Shown: positions 1 through 6,647, numbered from the stretch's first letter. The stretch: DNA of 8,286 nucleotides from JAJFVC01 sp039698075 (GCA_039698075.1 JBDKTJ010000072.1:1-8286), one strand, 5' to 3'. The notes: a model not told the origin generated them from the letters alone. Numbers and translations: made by a program.

Positions 1-7
1 GATTGCC

Positions 8-628
8 ATGATGCGAAGACATTTGATACTATTGAGTGGTGTTGCCTTGGTCGCAATGGGCGTATTGTCCGGTTTTCCGGCCGGCCATGTCGTCGCGGCG
101 ACCACGCCGACCGATTGGTTCGACGAGGTCGAAAAAACCGTTTCCCGCCATTTTTCCTCCCTGACCGACTATCAGGCCAACGACCTGCTCCATCGAGAAA
201 TGGTCAAGCCGCTGTTGGACCGGCTCTGCGAGCAAGGATTTTTGAAACGGACCGACGCCACTCGCATTTTGGACAAAGTGCCGACGAAAGATGAGTTTCT
301 CGTCGATCAACTGGCCACTCCAAACGGTCGGGCGTTCATGCGTCGTGTGTCGGTTTATCCGGGCGCCTACGACCGGCTCGATCGGCTCAGCCGCATGGCG
401 CACGGGCGGCAAACGGTCCGCGACTTGATCCGTGGACCCGACGGCGAAAAGATGATCGAATACATGACGCAATCGCCGGGAGGCCGAAATTTAGGAAAAA
501 TGCTTTCGCGCGATCCCGGAGCCGGTCAGTTCAACGCCCCCACCGGCCGCATCTACACCGAGGCCATGCTGTTGGCCGAGTTGCGGAGCTGTTGCGTCAA
601 CCCGCAAAAAAGTCCGAAACCGCGTTAG
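8..628 (+). CDS. Secreted or periplasmic protein of unknown function
   Basis: The 206-residue frame starts with two consecutive ATG codons (positions 8 and 11); the window begins too close upstream to judge a ribosome binding site. Residues 1 to about 31 form a clear signal peptide: basic MMRRH, a hydrophobic core rich in L, V and G, then a likely signal peptidase I site near AGHVVAA. The mature part (about 175 residues) is charged, has no membrane segment and no cysteine pattern until a CC pair near the C-terminus (LRSCCVNP). Short helical stretches (FDEVEKTVSRHF, YDRLDRLSRMAHG, GEKMIEYMTQSPGGRNLGKML) suggest an all-alpha soluble protein. I recognise no catalytic motif and assign no function. 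It runs convergently into the cyclophilin gene, and the two stop codons overlap. Its secretion is well supported; its role is unknown. Confidence 0.75.
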   Translation: MMRRHLILLSGVALVAMGVLSGFPAGHVVAATTPTDWFDEVEKTVSRHFSSLTDYQANDLLHREMVKPLLDRLCEQGFLKRTDATRILDKVPTKDEFLVDQLATPNGRAFMRRVSVYPGAYDRLDRLSRMAHGRQTVRDLIRGPDGEKMIEYMTQSPGGRNLGKMLSRDPGAGQFNAPTGRIYTEAMLLAELRSCCVNPQKSPKPR

Positions 629-1317
629 CGAACCTGACGAATCGCTTTCACGGCAATCGGCGAGACCGGCGTGCGGTCGAACTCGGCCGTGTTGTGGACC
701 GCCGCCCGCCCGATCGCGTCGACGATGTCCAGCCCTTCTTTGACCTCTCCAAAAACGCAATAGCCGTAACCTTCGGCCGTGCGATCGTGGAAATCCAAGG
801 TGGCGTTGTCGGCGACGTTGATGAAGAACTGGCAGGTTGCGCTGTCGATGGCGTCCGGACGTCGAACCATGGCGATCGTCCCGCGGCGATTTTTCAGGCC
901 GTTGTTGGCCTCGTTGCGGATCGGCGTTCGACTGGGCCGCTCCAGCCAATTGAGGCCGTATCCGCCGGCCAAGAAACCTTGCCCTTGATAAATCTGATGC
1001 ACCAACGTCTGGTCGTACTGGCCGGCATTGACGTAGGAGAGGAAATTTTCAACCGTCAGCGGGGCGTTCACGGCGTCCAATTGCACCGTAATATTGCCGA
1101 GGGAGGTCTCGATTTGGACCAGCGGATGCTGCGAATCCATATCGGCTCTGCGTAGTCCGGATTTCGACGTCATGCCCTCTAGGGGGGATGTTCCGTTGGC
1201 GCTGCCGATCGACGCCGTGGTCGCGCCGCCCCCCTCGCCAGAGCGATTGCACCCGGTCAGGACTGCCAGAAACGTCAAATTCAGGCACAATGCAACGATT
1301 TTCCAGCGTTCAGCCAT
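625..1317 (-). CDS. Lipoprotein cyclophilin-type peptidyl-prolyl isomerase (PpiA-like)
   Basis: The start was set at the ATG read from 1317, giving 230 residues. GGAGG lies 9 bases upstream, and the protein then opens with a lipoprotein signal (MAERWKIVALCLNLTFLAVLTGC) whose lipobox cysteine is residue 23. The frame stays open further upstream, to 1506, but that extension is basic, lacks a signal and would bury the lipobox. Residues about 24-60 are a flexible Gly/Ser/Thr-rich linker. Residues 65-229 are a cyclophilin domain close to bacterial PpiA: PIRNEANNGLKNRRGTIAM, DSATCQFFINVADNATLDF and GYGYCVFGEV. Cyclophilins catalyse cis-trans isomerisation of Xaa-Pro bonds; this one would be tethered to a membrane on the periplasmic side. 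The family FHR motif reads VHQ (106-108), so the catalytic arginine is glutamine; activity may be reduced or altered. Q163 and F165 of the substrate pocket are present. Confidence 0.93.
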   Translation of the reverse strand: MAERWKIVALCLNLTFLAVLTGCNRSGEGGGATTASIGSANGTSPLEGMTSKSGLRRADMDSQHPLVQIETSLGNITVQLDAVNAPLTVENFLSYVNAGQYDQTLVHQIYQGQGFLAGGYGLNWLERPSRTPIRNEANNGLKNRRGTIAMVRRPDAIDSATCQFFINVADNATLDFHDRTAEGYGYCVFGEVKEGLDIVDAIGRAAVHNTAEFDRTPVSPIAVKAIRQVR

Positions 1318-1423
1318 GATCGGAGGCCTCCGATGCCGGTTTTTGATTCCATCAGAAAATCTAATCATCCGCAGAACGGCCGTTTGCCGCAACGTCGATT
1401 TTTTGAAAAATTTACCTCTAGAT

Positions 1424-1456
1424 GGGGGAATTTCTCTGTCGGGGGGGGAAATTTCC
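1424..1456. promoter_or_regulatory. Paired G-tract/AATTTC motifs in a divergent intergenic region
   Basis: Between the divergent cyclophilin and operon starts, GGGGGAATTTC (1424-1434) is followed by GGGGGAAATTTCC (1444-1456). The two copies are in the same orientation, about 20 bases or two helical turns apart. The second contains the perfect 10-base palindrome GGAAATTTCC at 1447-1456. The arrangement resembles a pair of protein binding sites, but no regulator is known here and the call is inference from spacing and repetition only. Confidence 0.3.
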
Positions 1457-1473
1457 TTTTTCGCGGGGTTTGA

Positions 1474-1479
1474 TACAAT
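1474..1479 (+). promoter_or_regulatory. Possible -10 element for the ABC operon
   Basis: TACAAT at 1474-1479 lies 43 bases before the operon's first ATG and matches a sigma-70-type -10 box at five of six positions. No good -35 hexamer is found 16-18 bases upstream (ATTTCC at 1451-1456 is poor), where the G-tract motifs lie. If it is real, an activator bound at those motifs could compensate. Weak call. Confidence 0.25.
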
Positions 1480-1522
1480 AGGACTTGGCTCGGGCTGACT
1501 CAACAACTATGGGTATTCAACC

Positions 1523-2467
1523 ATGCATGGCCGATGGTCTAATGCGTTGGTGGTGATGTTGTGGTTCGCCACGATGGGTTGGCTGGTCTCCGCCAAGGTG
1601 CTGCCGTCGCTGCTGGTCGGCGATCCGCCCAGTTACCATCGGATCGCCAACGCCCAAAAACAGGACCCGCCCGTCGGATGGCGTGTGTTGTTGAACGGCT
1701 GTTCGATCGGCTGGGCCATCAGCGAGACACAGTCGCCTTCAAGCGGCTTGACCATCGTTCGCGGCTGGGTCCATTTCGATCGTGTCCCGCTCCGGGAAAC
1801 CATGCCCGGCTGGCTCCAAATGCTTTCGCAGTTGCTCGGTCGTTCGGTGGACAATCTCCAACTGGATGCGCGCAACGAGTTGGTGCTCGATCCGCTGGGG
1901 CGATTGACTCGATTCGAGTCGTCCGTGCACGTCGATCCGTTCAACGAGGCGATTTACACCCGCGGCAACGTCGACGGACGCCAATTGGAGCTGGTGGTTC
2001 GCGCCGGCGGAGTGCCGTTGACCACGCAGGTGTTCCTGCCTTCCAATGCGATTGTCACGGACGCATTGTCTCCGCAGTGCGAATTGCCGGGTCTCCGGGC
2101 CGGACAGAAATGGACCGTTCCGGTGTACAGTCCGCTCTGGCCCGCCGGAAGCCCCTTGGAGATCATTCACGCCGTCGTTAAGGATACGCAGTCGATCGTT
2201 TGGAATGGCGATCTCGCGTCGTGCCGGCTCGTCGAGTACCGAAACGATCCCGGCGATCGAACCGCCGGCAACAGCAAAAACAGTCCGCGCGGCCGACTTT
2301 GGGTGCGTCCCGACGGGGTGGTGCTTCGGCAGGAAATGCTTCTGTTCGACTCTACCATTGTCTTTGATCGGATGTCGGACACCGAAGCGAAGACGCTCTT
2401 GCAGAACGCCGGCCCCGAATGGTGGACCAGCAAAAAAAACGATCGCAACGGGACGCAGCATGATTGA
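1523..2467 (+). CDS. Membrane-anchored protein of unknown function, first gene of an ABC transporter operon
   Basis: This 314-residue protein has a single N-terminal hydrophobic segment (about residues 8-32, NALVVMLWFATMGWLVSAKVLPSLLVG) that serves as a signal anchor or uncleaved signal, followed by a soluble region of about 280 residues. That region is dominated by alternating beta-type stretches (SSGLTIVRGWVHFDRV, RQLELVVRAGGVPLTTQVFL, GRLWVRPDGVVLRQEMLLFDSTIVF). This suggests a beta-rich extracytoplasmic domain with a weak LolA-like feel, which I cannot confirm. No catalytic motif is evident. No strong Shine-Dalgarno sequence precedes the ATG. The next gene's ATG lies within this gene's last codons (8-base overlap), so it is almost certainly cotranscribed, and probably translationally coupled, with the ABC ATPase. 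An accessory or substrate-handling role for the exporter is inferred from position only. Confidence 0.85.
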   Translation: MHGRWSNALVVMLWFATMGWLVSAKVLPSLLVGDPPSYHRIANAQKQDPPVGWRVLLNGCSIGWAISETQSPSSGLTIVRGWVHFDRVPLRETMPGWLQMLSQLLGRSVDNLQLDARNELVLDPLGRLTRFESSVHVDPFNEAIYTRGNVDGRQLELVVRAGGVPLTTQVFLPSNAIVTDALSPQCELPGLRAGQKWTVPVYSPLWPAGSPLEIIHAVVKDTQSIVWNGDLASCRLVEYRNDPGDRTAGNSKNSPRGRLWVRPDGVVLRQEMLLFDSTIVFDRMSDTEAKTLLQNAGPEWWTSKKNDRNGTQHD

Positions 2468-3194
2468 GTTTGAAAACGTCGCACGCGCGTACGGCCGAAA
2501 AGTCGTCGTGAGGGATCTGACTCTAACGGTTCCGCCGGGCGAGTTGTTCGCCTTGTTGGGCCCCAACGGGGCGGGCAAGACCACGTCGATCAAGATGCTC
2601 ACCGGTCTGCTCAGGCCCACGGCCGGGCGCGTCCGGGTCTGTGGGCAGGACGTCGCCGACGATGTGCGCCGCGCGGCCCGCTTCATCGGCTACGTCCCCG
2701 AAGAGCCGTTCTTGTACGACAAACTGACCGGCCGCGAGTTTCTCGAATTCGCCGCCGAAATGCGGGGCCTCGACCGCCAAGCCCGCGAGTCCGCCATCCG
2801 CCGCGAATGCGAAGACTTCGACCTGACCGACTTCATCGACGATCTGACCGAAACCTACTCGCACGGCATGAAGCAGCGTCTCGCCCTGGCGTCGGCTTTT
2901 CTGCACCAGCCGGCCGTGTTGGTGATCGACGAGCCGATGGTCGGACTCGACCCGCGCAGCGTGCGAATCACCAAAGACCGGCTGCGCGAGCGAGCGGCCG
3001 CGGGCGCCGCCGTGTTCATGTCCACCCACACGCTGACCGTGGCCGAGGAAATCGCCGATCGCATCGGCATCATGGACCACGGCCAACTGTACTTCTTGGG
3101 CACCCTCGCCCAACTCCAGGAAGAACTGGCCGCGGAAGACGCCTCGCTCGAGCCGCTTTTCCTGCAACTGACCGAGGGCAGCAATGGCCGATGA
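2460..3194 (+). CDS. ABC transporter ATP-binding protein (ABC-2 exporter type)
   Basis: This 244-residue nucleotide-binding subunit is of standard length for a single ABC ATPase domain. Seen in order: Walker A GPNGAGKTT (34-42), Q-loop region GYVPEEPFLYDKLT (77-90) with glutamate where glutamine is usual, signature YSHGM (133-137) in place of LSGGQ, Walker B VLVIDEP (153-159), D-loop GLDP (162-165) and the switch histidine in STH (H190). These variants are common in drug- and lipid-type ABC-2 exporters (CcmA/NatA-like), so the protein should still hydrolyse ATP on the cytoplasmic face. The frame is open well upstream, but the ATG at 2460 was chosen because the ABC fold begins at once (MIEFENVARAYG) and it overlaps the preceding stop by 8 bases. 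It ends inside the permease start. The exported substrate is not deducible. Confidence 0.95.
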   Translation: MIEFENVARAYGRKVVVRDLTLTVPPGELFALLGPNGAGKTTSIKMLTGLLRPTAGRVRVCGQDVADDVRRAARFIGYVPEEPFLYDKLTGREFLEFAAEMRGLDRQARESAIRRECEDFDLTDFIDDLTETYSHGMKQRLALASAFLHQPAVLVIDEPMVGLDPRSVRITKDRLRERAAAGAAVFMSTHTLTVAEEIADRIGIMDHGQLYFLGTLAQLQEELAAEDASLEPLFLQLTEGSNGR

Positions 3195-4977
3195 ACATCC
3201 GACGCCGCGATTTGCCGAGTCGCCGGCCGCTCGCATCGCGCCGAGCGCGGACCTGTCGGCCGACCGCGAGGCGGACATCTTCGCCCGGATGCGCCATCGC
3301 GTGTTGCGGACCCTTTTGGGCCAGACGTTTTCGCGTTCGCGCTTCCGCGTTTCGCTGGTCACGTCGCTGTGCGTCATCCTGTGGGGCGGCATGTTCTGGA
3401 TCTTCCACGACGGATTCATCTTCCTGCAAAACAATCTTCAAGATCCCGAAATCCACACCAACGTCGTCGGCGCCGTGTTCGGCATGTTCTTCGCCGCTCT
3501 GATGGTCATGTTGGTGTTTTCGTCCGGCGTCATCCTCTACAGCTTCTTGTTCTGCTCGAAAGAGGTCACCTATCTGCTGACCATTCCCGCACGCACGCAG
3601 CGGGTGTTCCTGCACAAGTTTCAAGAGGCCGTCGTCCTCAGCAGTTGGGGATTCGTGCTTTTGGGAAGCCCCGCGTTGATCGCATACGGCGTGACCGAAC
3701 ACGCGCCGTGGCACTACTACGCGATGCTGTTGCCCAACGTCATCGCCTTTGTGTACATTCCCGTCGCCGTCGGAGCGATACTCTGCCTCCTGGTGATCCG
3801 CTTTCTGCCGAACGGACGCGCGGCGGCGCTGTACGGCGGACTGGGCATTTTCGTGGGCGGCCTGCTCTGGGCCGGATGGCGTCTAGCCGGCGGGTCCGCA
3901 AACAATCTGCTGACGCCCAATTGGTTCGTCGAGCTGTTCGACCGGCTCCAGTTTTCCGAACAACGATTGCTGCCGAGTTGGTGGCTCGCCTCCAGCCTGC
4001 TGGACGCCGTCAGCGGGGCCTGGGCCGAAAGCGTTCTGTTCATGACGCTGTTGATCTCTAACGCGATGCTGCTGCGCCAAGTGTCGCAATGGATCGCCAA
4101 GAAAATCTACCGCGACGCCTACAGCGGGCTGTGCGGGCGGACTCGCCGTCGCCATCGTCGTCCCGGCCGGCTGCGTTTCGACGGTCTGGTGTCGGCCGCC
4201 ATCGATTTCCTGCCCCAGCCCGCCAAGCTGATGATCGTCAAAGACCTCCGGCTCTTTCGTCGAGACCCCGCCCAATGGTCGCAGATGCTCGTCTTTTTGG
4301 GGCTTTTGGCGTTCTATTTTCTCAACATCCGGCGATTCACTTACAACGCCTATTACGTCGGATGGGTCAACATGGTCAGTTTTCTGAACCTCGCGGTCGT
4401 CGGCCTGCTGCTGTCGACGTTCACCACGCGGTTCGTTTTCCCGATGATCAGCCTCGAAGGCCGCCGATTCTGGATCCTCGGCCTGTTGCCGGTTCCCCGC
4501 GAAATGATCCTTTGGAGCAAGTTTCTGTTCGCCGTCGGGGGCTCGATCGTTCCCTGTTCGCTGCTGGTGCTGCTGAGCGATCTGATGTTGGACATCTCGC
4601 CCATGGTGCTGGCCAGCCATCAAATCACGTGTCTGCTGCTGTGTCTCGGACTGTCGGGCATCGCCGTGGGGCTCGGCGCTCGATTGCCGAACTTCCGCGA
4701 GCAGTCGCCCGCTCGAATCGCCGCCGGATTCGGCGGAACGCTGAACCTGTTCATCAGCACGCTCTACATTCTGGCGATCGTGCTGTTGACCGCGTTGCCG
4801 GTCCACTTTTACCTGGCGGCCGAACTCCTGTCGAACGGCGCCAGTCCCAGCACGGTCGAGTGGTGGGTGAAGCTGTGGCTGGTGGCCGGCGTCATCGGCA
4901 GCATCGCGTTGGGCATCATCGCCACCGTCGTGCCCTTGCGGATCGGCCTGCGAGCGTTTCGGCAAATGGAATTTTAG
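3184..4977 (+). CDS. ABC-2-type exporter permease, two homologous halves in one chain
   Basis: This 597-residue polytopic protein starts at the ATG at 3184, with GAGGG 5 bases upstream and an 11-base overlap with the ATPase gene. After a 55-residue cytoplasmic N-terminus I see about 12 hydrophobic segments in two groups (residues about 57-300 and 367-585). They are separated by a strongly basic cytoplasmic loop (RTRRRHRRPGRLRF, 319-332). Each half holds a similar coupling segment after its second hydrophobic region: KEVTYLLTIPARTQRVFLHKFQEAV (126-150) and LEGRRFWILGLLPVPREMILWSKF (424-447), sharing LL-x-x-P, a branched hydrophobic residue and a KF pair. This suggests an internally duplicated permease working with an ATPase dimer. 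It resembles proteins annotated as putative ABC exporters. Substrate unknown; the neighbouring anchored protein is the likely partner. Confidence 0.9.
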   Translation: MADEHPTPRFAESPAARIAPSADLSADREADIFARMRHRVLRTLLGQTFSRSRFRVSLVTSLCVILWGGMFWIFHDGFIFLQNNLQDPEIHTNVVGAVFGMFFAALMVMLVFSSGVILYSFLFCSKEVTYLLTIPARTQRVFLHKFQEAVVLSSWGFVLLGSPALIAYGVTEHAPWHYYAMLLPNVIAFVYIPVAVGAILCLLVIRFLPNGRAAALYGGLGIFVGGLLWAGWRLAGGSANNLLTPNWFVELFDRLQFSEQRLLPSWWLASSLLDAVSGAWAESVLFMTLLISNAMLLRQVSQWIAKKIYRDAYSGLCGRTRRRHRRPGRLRFDGLVSAAIDFLPQPAKLMIVKDLRLFRRDPAQWSQMLVFLGLLAFYFLNIRRFTYNAYYVGWVNMVSFLNLAVVGLLLSTFTTRFVFPMISLEGRRFWILGLLPVPREMILWSKFLFAVGGSIVPCSLLVLLSDLMLDISPMVLASHQITCLLLCLGLSGIAVGLGARLPNFREQSPARIAAGFGGTLNLFISTLYILAIVLLTALPVHFYLAAELLSNGASPSTVEWWVKLWLVAGVIGSIALGIIATVVPLRIGLRAFRQMEF

Positions 4978-5082
4978 GGCCGATCCCAAAACCGTTCGAC
5001 GCTTCCCTATTTTCCGTCCGTGTGAAGCCCGCCCAGTGGTTTTTGGATAGGTCCTCAGTTCGACTTTTGCACTTTTTAAGCC

Positions 5083-5110
5083 GTAGGGTGCGTGCTGGCC
5101 ACGCACCATC
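5083..5110 (+). repeat. Palindromic intergenic repeat, copy 1 (REP-like)
   Basis: This 28-base unit begins GTAGGGTGCGTGC and ends CACGCACCATC. GGTGCGTG (5087-5094) pairs perfectly with CACGCACC (5100-5107) around the 5-base loop CTGGC. It sits between the convergent permease and membrane-protein genes, 16 bases beyond the latter's stop. It could form a bidirectional hairpin, but no T-run follows on either strand, so a classical intrinsic terminator is not supported. Its inverted partner is at 5752-5779. Confidence 0.75.
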
Positions 5111-5126
5111 ATTCCTCCCAGGGAGA

Positions 5127-6647
5127 TCATTTCCGGGAGTTTTTTCCATCGTCAGAAAACCATTCTGGATTTTTGCCCACTCCTTTTTCTCCCTTCTCTT
5201 TGCCTCGTGCCAGGAAGCGTTCACGATAGTCGGCAACATCGTGTTCTGCAACGAAATGATCCCAAGCACTTGCATCTGTCGCCCAGCACCAAACAGTTAG
5301 GTGTGTCAGTTCGGGCTTGTCGGGATATGGCGACAAGAAGTCAACGTGGTTCGGGCAGCGACCAGAAACCAGCAGTTTACTGAAATGCTTCGAATCATCT
5401 GAGGGAACCCATAGGTGTTGAAACACATAATGGCGTTCGGTGATGCTTCCCAATTCAACAAGTTTCTGACGGTAATATTCGTATCGTTCCTCAGCCTCGC
5501 GGGGAACATGGGCGACGACAAATCCGTTCTCAGTTGTTTTTTGTCCATCATAAGCTTGACGCTGTGCTCGCTCCATTTGCCACTTGTAGTACTGAAGCTG
5601 AAAGACTCGATGTTTGACGACGACTATGCCACCGACAACCATAAGAGTGGCAAGACTGATTAAGATTTTCACCGAGATGCGACGCCTAGGCCTCATGGTC
5701 GTTGCTCCAACATGAGAAGTAGATTTTTTCACAGGGGTCAATTCGTCACCGGATGGTGCGAGACAAGCACGCACCCTACGTCTACGTCGGGCCCTGCGTT
5801 TTCCGATCGAACATGCCAGATACAGCAGGCCCGTGACTAGCCAGGGAATTAGAACGATGTCGAGCAAAATTCTCTGTGTGGCTGCCGCAAACAGGGCCAA
5901 CCCGCCAAGAGTCAACAATCCGCCGACCCCCTCCCATCGCCATGCAATACTCAGCGTGACGAGCATGACCGGAACGACCATGCTGAGCAAATTCTGTTGT
6001 AGAGAGGCTCTCAGTGGGTTGGGAACGCCATCGCCGAACGCCAACACGACAATGAGACCAAACAAAGGAATGCTGACCGTTCTGGCAACCCAGCGGCTAA
6101 GGACGACCAGGCGAGGATCCGGTCGGTCAGCCTCCTTATTTCGCGCCATTCGACGACGTTGGAGAATCGCTCGAACGCAAAGGATCGCTCCGCCAATGGC
6201 TCCGACGCTGTAGGCGGCTAAGTGCGCCAGCGAGTCGACAAAGAAAAAGCGATGATGATCCTTGGGGACACGAGGTCCAAACGGTTCGGGCAGCACGAAA
6301 CCACTGGCTTCGGCAAGCTGATAGCCGGTGATCCCCGCCAGCAGAGCGGCCACGGCCATCACGACCAGCAAGCAGGCAACCGGTTGAATCAGTCGGGCGG
6401 CGTCAAGTTTCGGCCACGGTCCAACCCCGCATGCCAGCGCTGCCAAAATGCCGAGGATCAAACCCATCCACCAAGTGGCGAGGATCCCGAATTCGAAGGC
6501 GAGCAAGGTTGGCGATTCGGTGGGAAAAACTGGAGTATGGCCGACCGTGAAATACTCGACGCAGACCCGAGCCGTCACCTGATCGAGCAGAATCCCGTAG
6601 ACCACAGCTGAGACGATGCAGAGGAGAATGATTCTCAAAGAGGCCAT
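5127..6647 (-). CDS. Composite multi-pass membrane protein of unknown function, apparent gene fusion
   Basis: This is one uninterrupted frame; from the ATG read at 6647 it gives 506 residues, with a transmembrane helix starting at once (MASLRIILLCIVSAVVYG). A TTG start read from 6722, adding 25 residues, is possible: a GAGG lies 11 bases before it, whereas the ATG lacks a clear ribosome site. Three modules are visible. Residues 1-166 have four hydrophobic segments and resemble a planctomycete membrane-protein family I remember. Residues about 183-285 hold further helices (WVARTVSIPLFGLIVVLAFGDG; LSIAWRWEGVGGLLTLGG) reminiscent of small DUF7670-like membrane proteins, not verified. Residues 318-506 have one membrane anchor (VKILISLATLMVVGGIVVV) and a soluble tail ending in a charged stretch. 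Residues about 290-299 are encoded by a palindromic repeat. The C-terminal module has its own plausible start and may be, or have been, a separate gene. Confidence 0.8.
   Translation of the reverse strand: MASLRIILLCIVSAVVYGILLDQVTARVCVEYFTVGHTPVFPTESPTLLAFEFGILATWWMGLILGILAALACGVGPWPKLDAARLIQPVACLLVVMAVAALLAGITGYQLAEASGFVLPEPFGPRVPKDHHRFFFVDSLAHLAAYSVGAIGGAILCVRAILQRRRMARNKEADRPDPRLVVLSRWVARTVSIPLFGLIVVLAFGDGVPNPLRASLQQNLLSMVVPVMLVTLSIAWRWEGVGGLLTLGGLALFAAATQRILLDIVLIPWLVTGLLYLACSIGKRRARRRRRVRACLAPSGDELTPVKKSTSHVGATTMRPRRRISVKILISLATLMVVGGIVVVKHRVFQLQYYKWQMERAQRQAYDGQKTTENGFVVAHVPREAEERYEYYRQKLVELGSITERHYVFQHLWVPSDDSKHFSKLLVSGRCPNHVDFLSPYPDKPELTHLTVWCWATDASAWDHFVAEHDVADYRERFLARGKEKGEKGVGKNPEWFSDDGKNSRK
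5694..5708 (-). promoter_or_regulatory. Internal ribosome binding site and ATG start inside the composite gene
   Basis: On the minus strand, GGAG (complement of CTCC at 5705-5708) stands 8 bases before an in-frame ATG (5694-5696). Translation from here gives a 189-residue protein, MRPRRRISVKILISL..., with a basic start followed by a hydrophobic segment: a textbook membrane-anchored N-terminus. This is a better ribosome site than either candidate start of the whole frame. It supports independent translation of the C-terminal module, either instead of or alongside the fusion. Confidence 0.5.
5752..5779 (-). repeat. Palindromic repeat, copy 2, inside a coding frame
   Basis: Read on the minus strand, this 28-base unit matches copy 1 at 25 of 28 positions, beginning GTAGGGTGCGTGC and ending TCGCACCATC. 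The stem is shorter than in copy 1: GGTGCG pairs with CGCACC around a 9-base loop, because substitutions fall in the central part. It is translated in frame as part of the basic stretch RRVRACLAPS between the second and third modules of the membrane protein. Its orientation is opposite to copy 1. Confidence 0.75.

Noticed and set aside
1319..1334. Perfect 16-base palindrome centred on GGCC just upstream of the cyclophilin ATG
   Set aside because: It coincides with the GGAGG ribosome site and could be an operator or an RNA stem hiding it, but a GGAGG followed by CCTCC is a plausible chance event and nothing else supports regulation.
1375..1384. AACGGCCGTT 10-base palindrome in the divergent intergenic region
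   Set aside because: A single short palindrome in GC-rich DNA with no second copy; not enough for an operator call.
1509..1556. 15-codon reading frame starting just before the operon's first gene and overlapping it
   Set aside because: Could be an upstream leader peptide (ATG at 1509, stop at 1556), but there is no ribosome site and the peptide has no attenuator-type residue run.
4983..5048. Imperfect inverted repeat (ATCCCAAAACC with GGTTTTTGGAT) after the permease gene, considered as a terminator
   Set aside because: The arms are only 11 bases with one mismatch, the loop is 44 bases, and no T-run follows a compact stem.
5111..5126. CTCCCAGGGAG palindrome just beyond the membrane-protein stop
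   Set aside because: The arms are separated by one base, so it cannot form a real hairpin.
3883..5130. Long open frame on the minus strand, opposite the permease gene
   Set aside because: It is antisense to a clear membrane permease; its product is a low-complexity Q/H/R/D/E-rich sequence without domains, as expected from high-GC codon bias. The same applies to the antisense frames at 1739-2686 and 2523-3434.
4089..5300. Long plus-strand frame overlapping the end of the permease and the intergenic region
   Set aside because: The product is R/P-rich and unstructured inside the permease region, then runs through non-coding sequence; typical out-of-frame shadow.
5415..5663. 82-residue plus-strand frame opposite the C-terminal membrane-protein module
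   Set aside because: It has hydrophobic stretches but no ribosome site and is fully antisense to a frame with a better start, anchor and composition.
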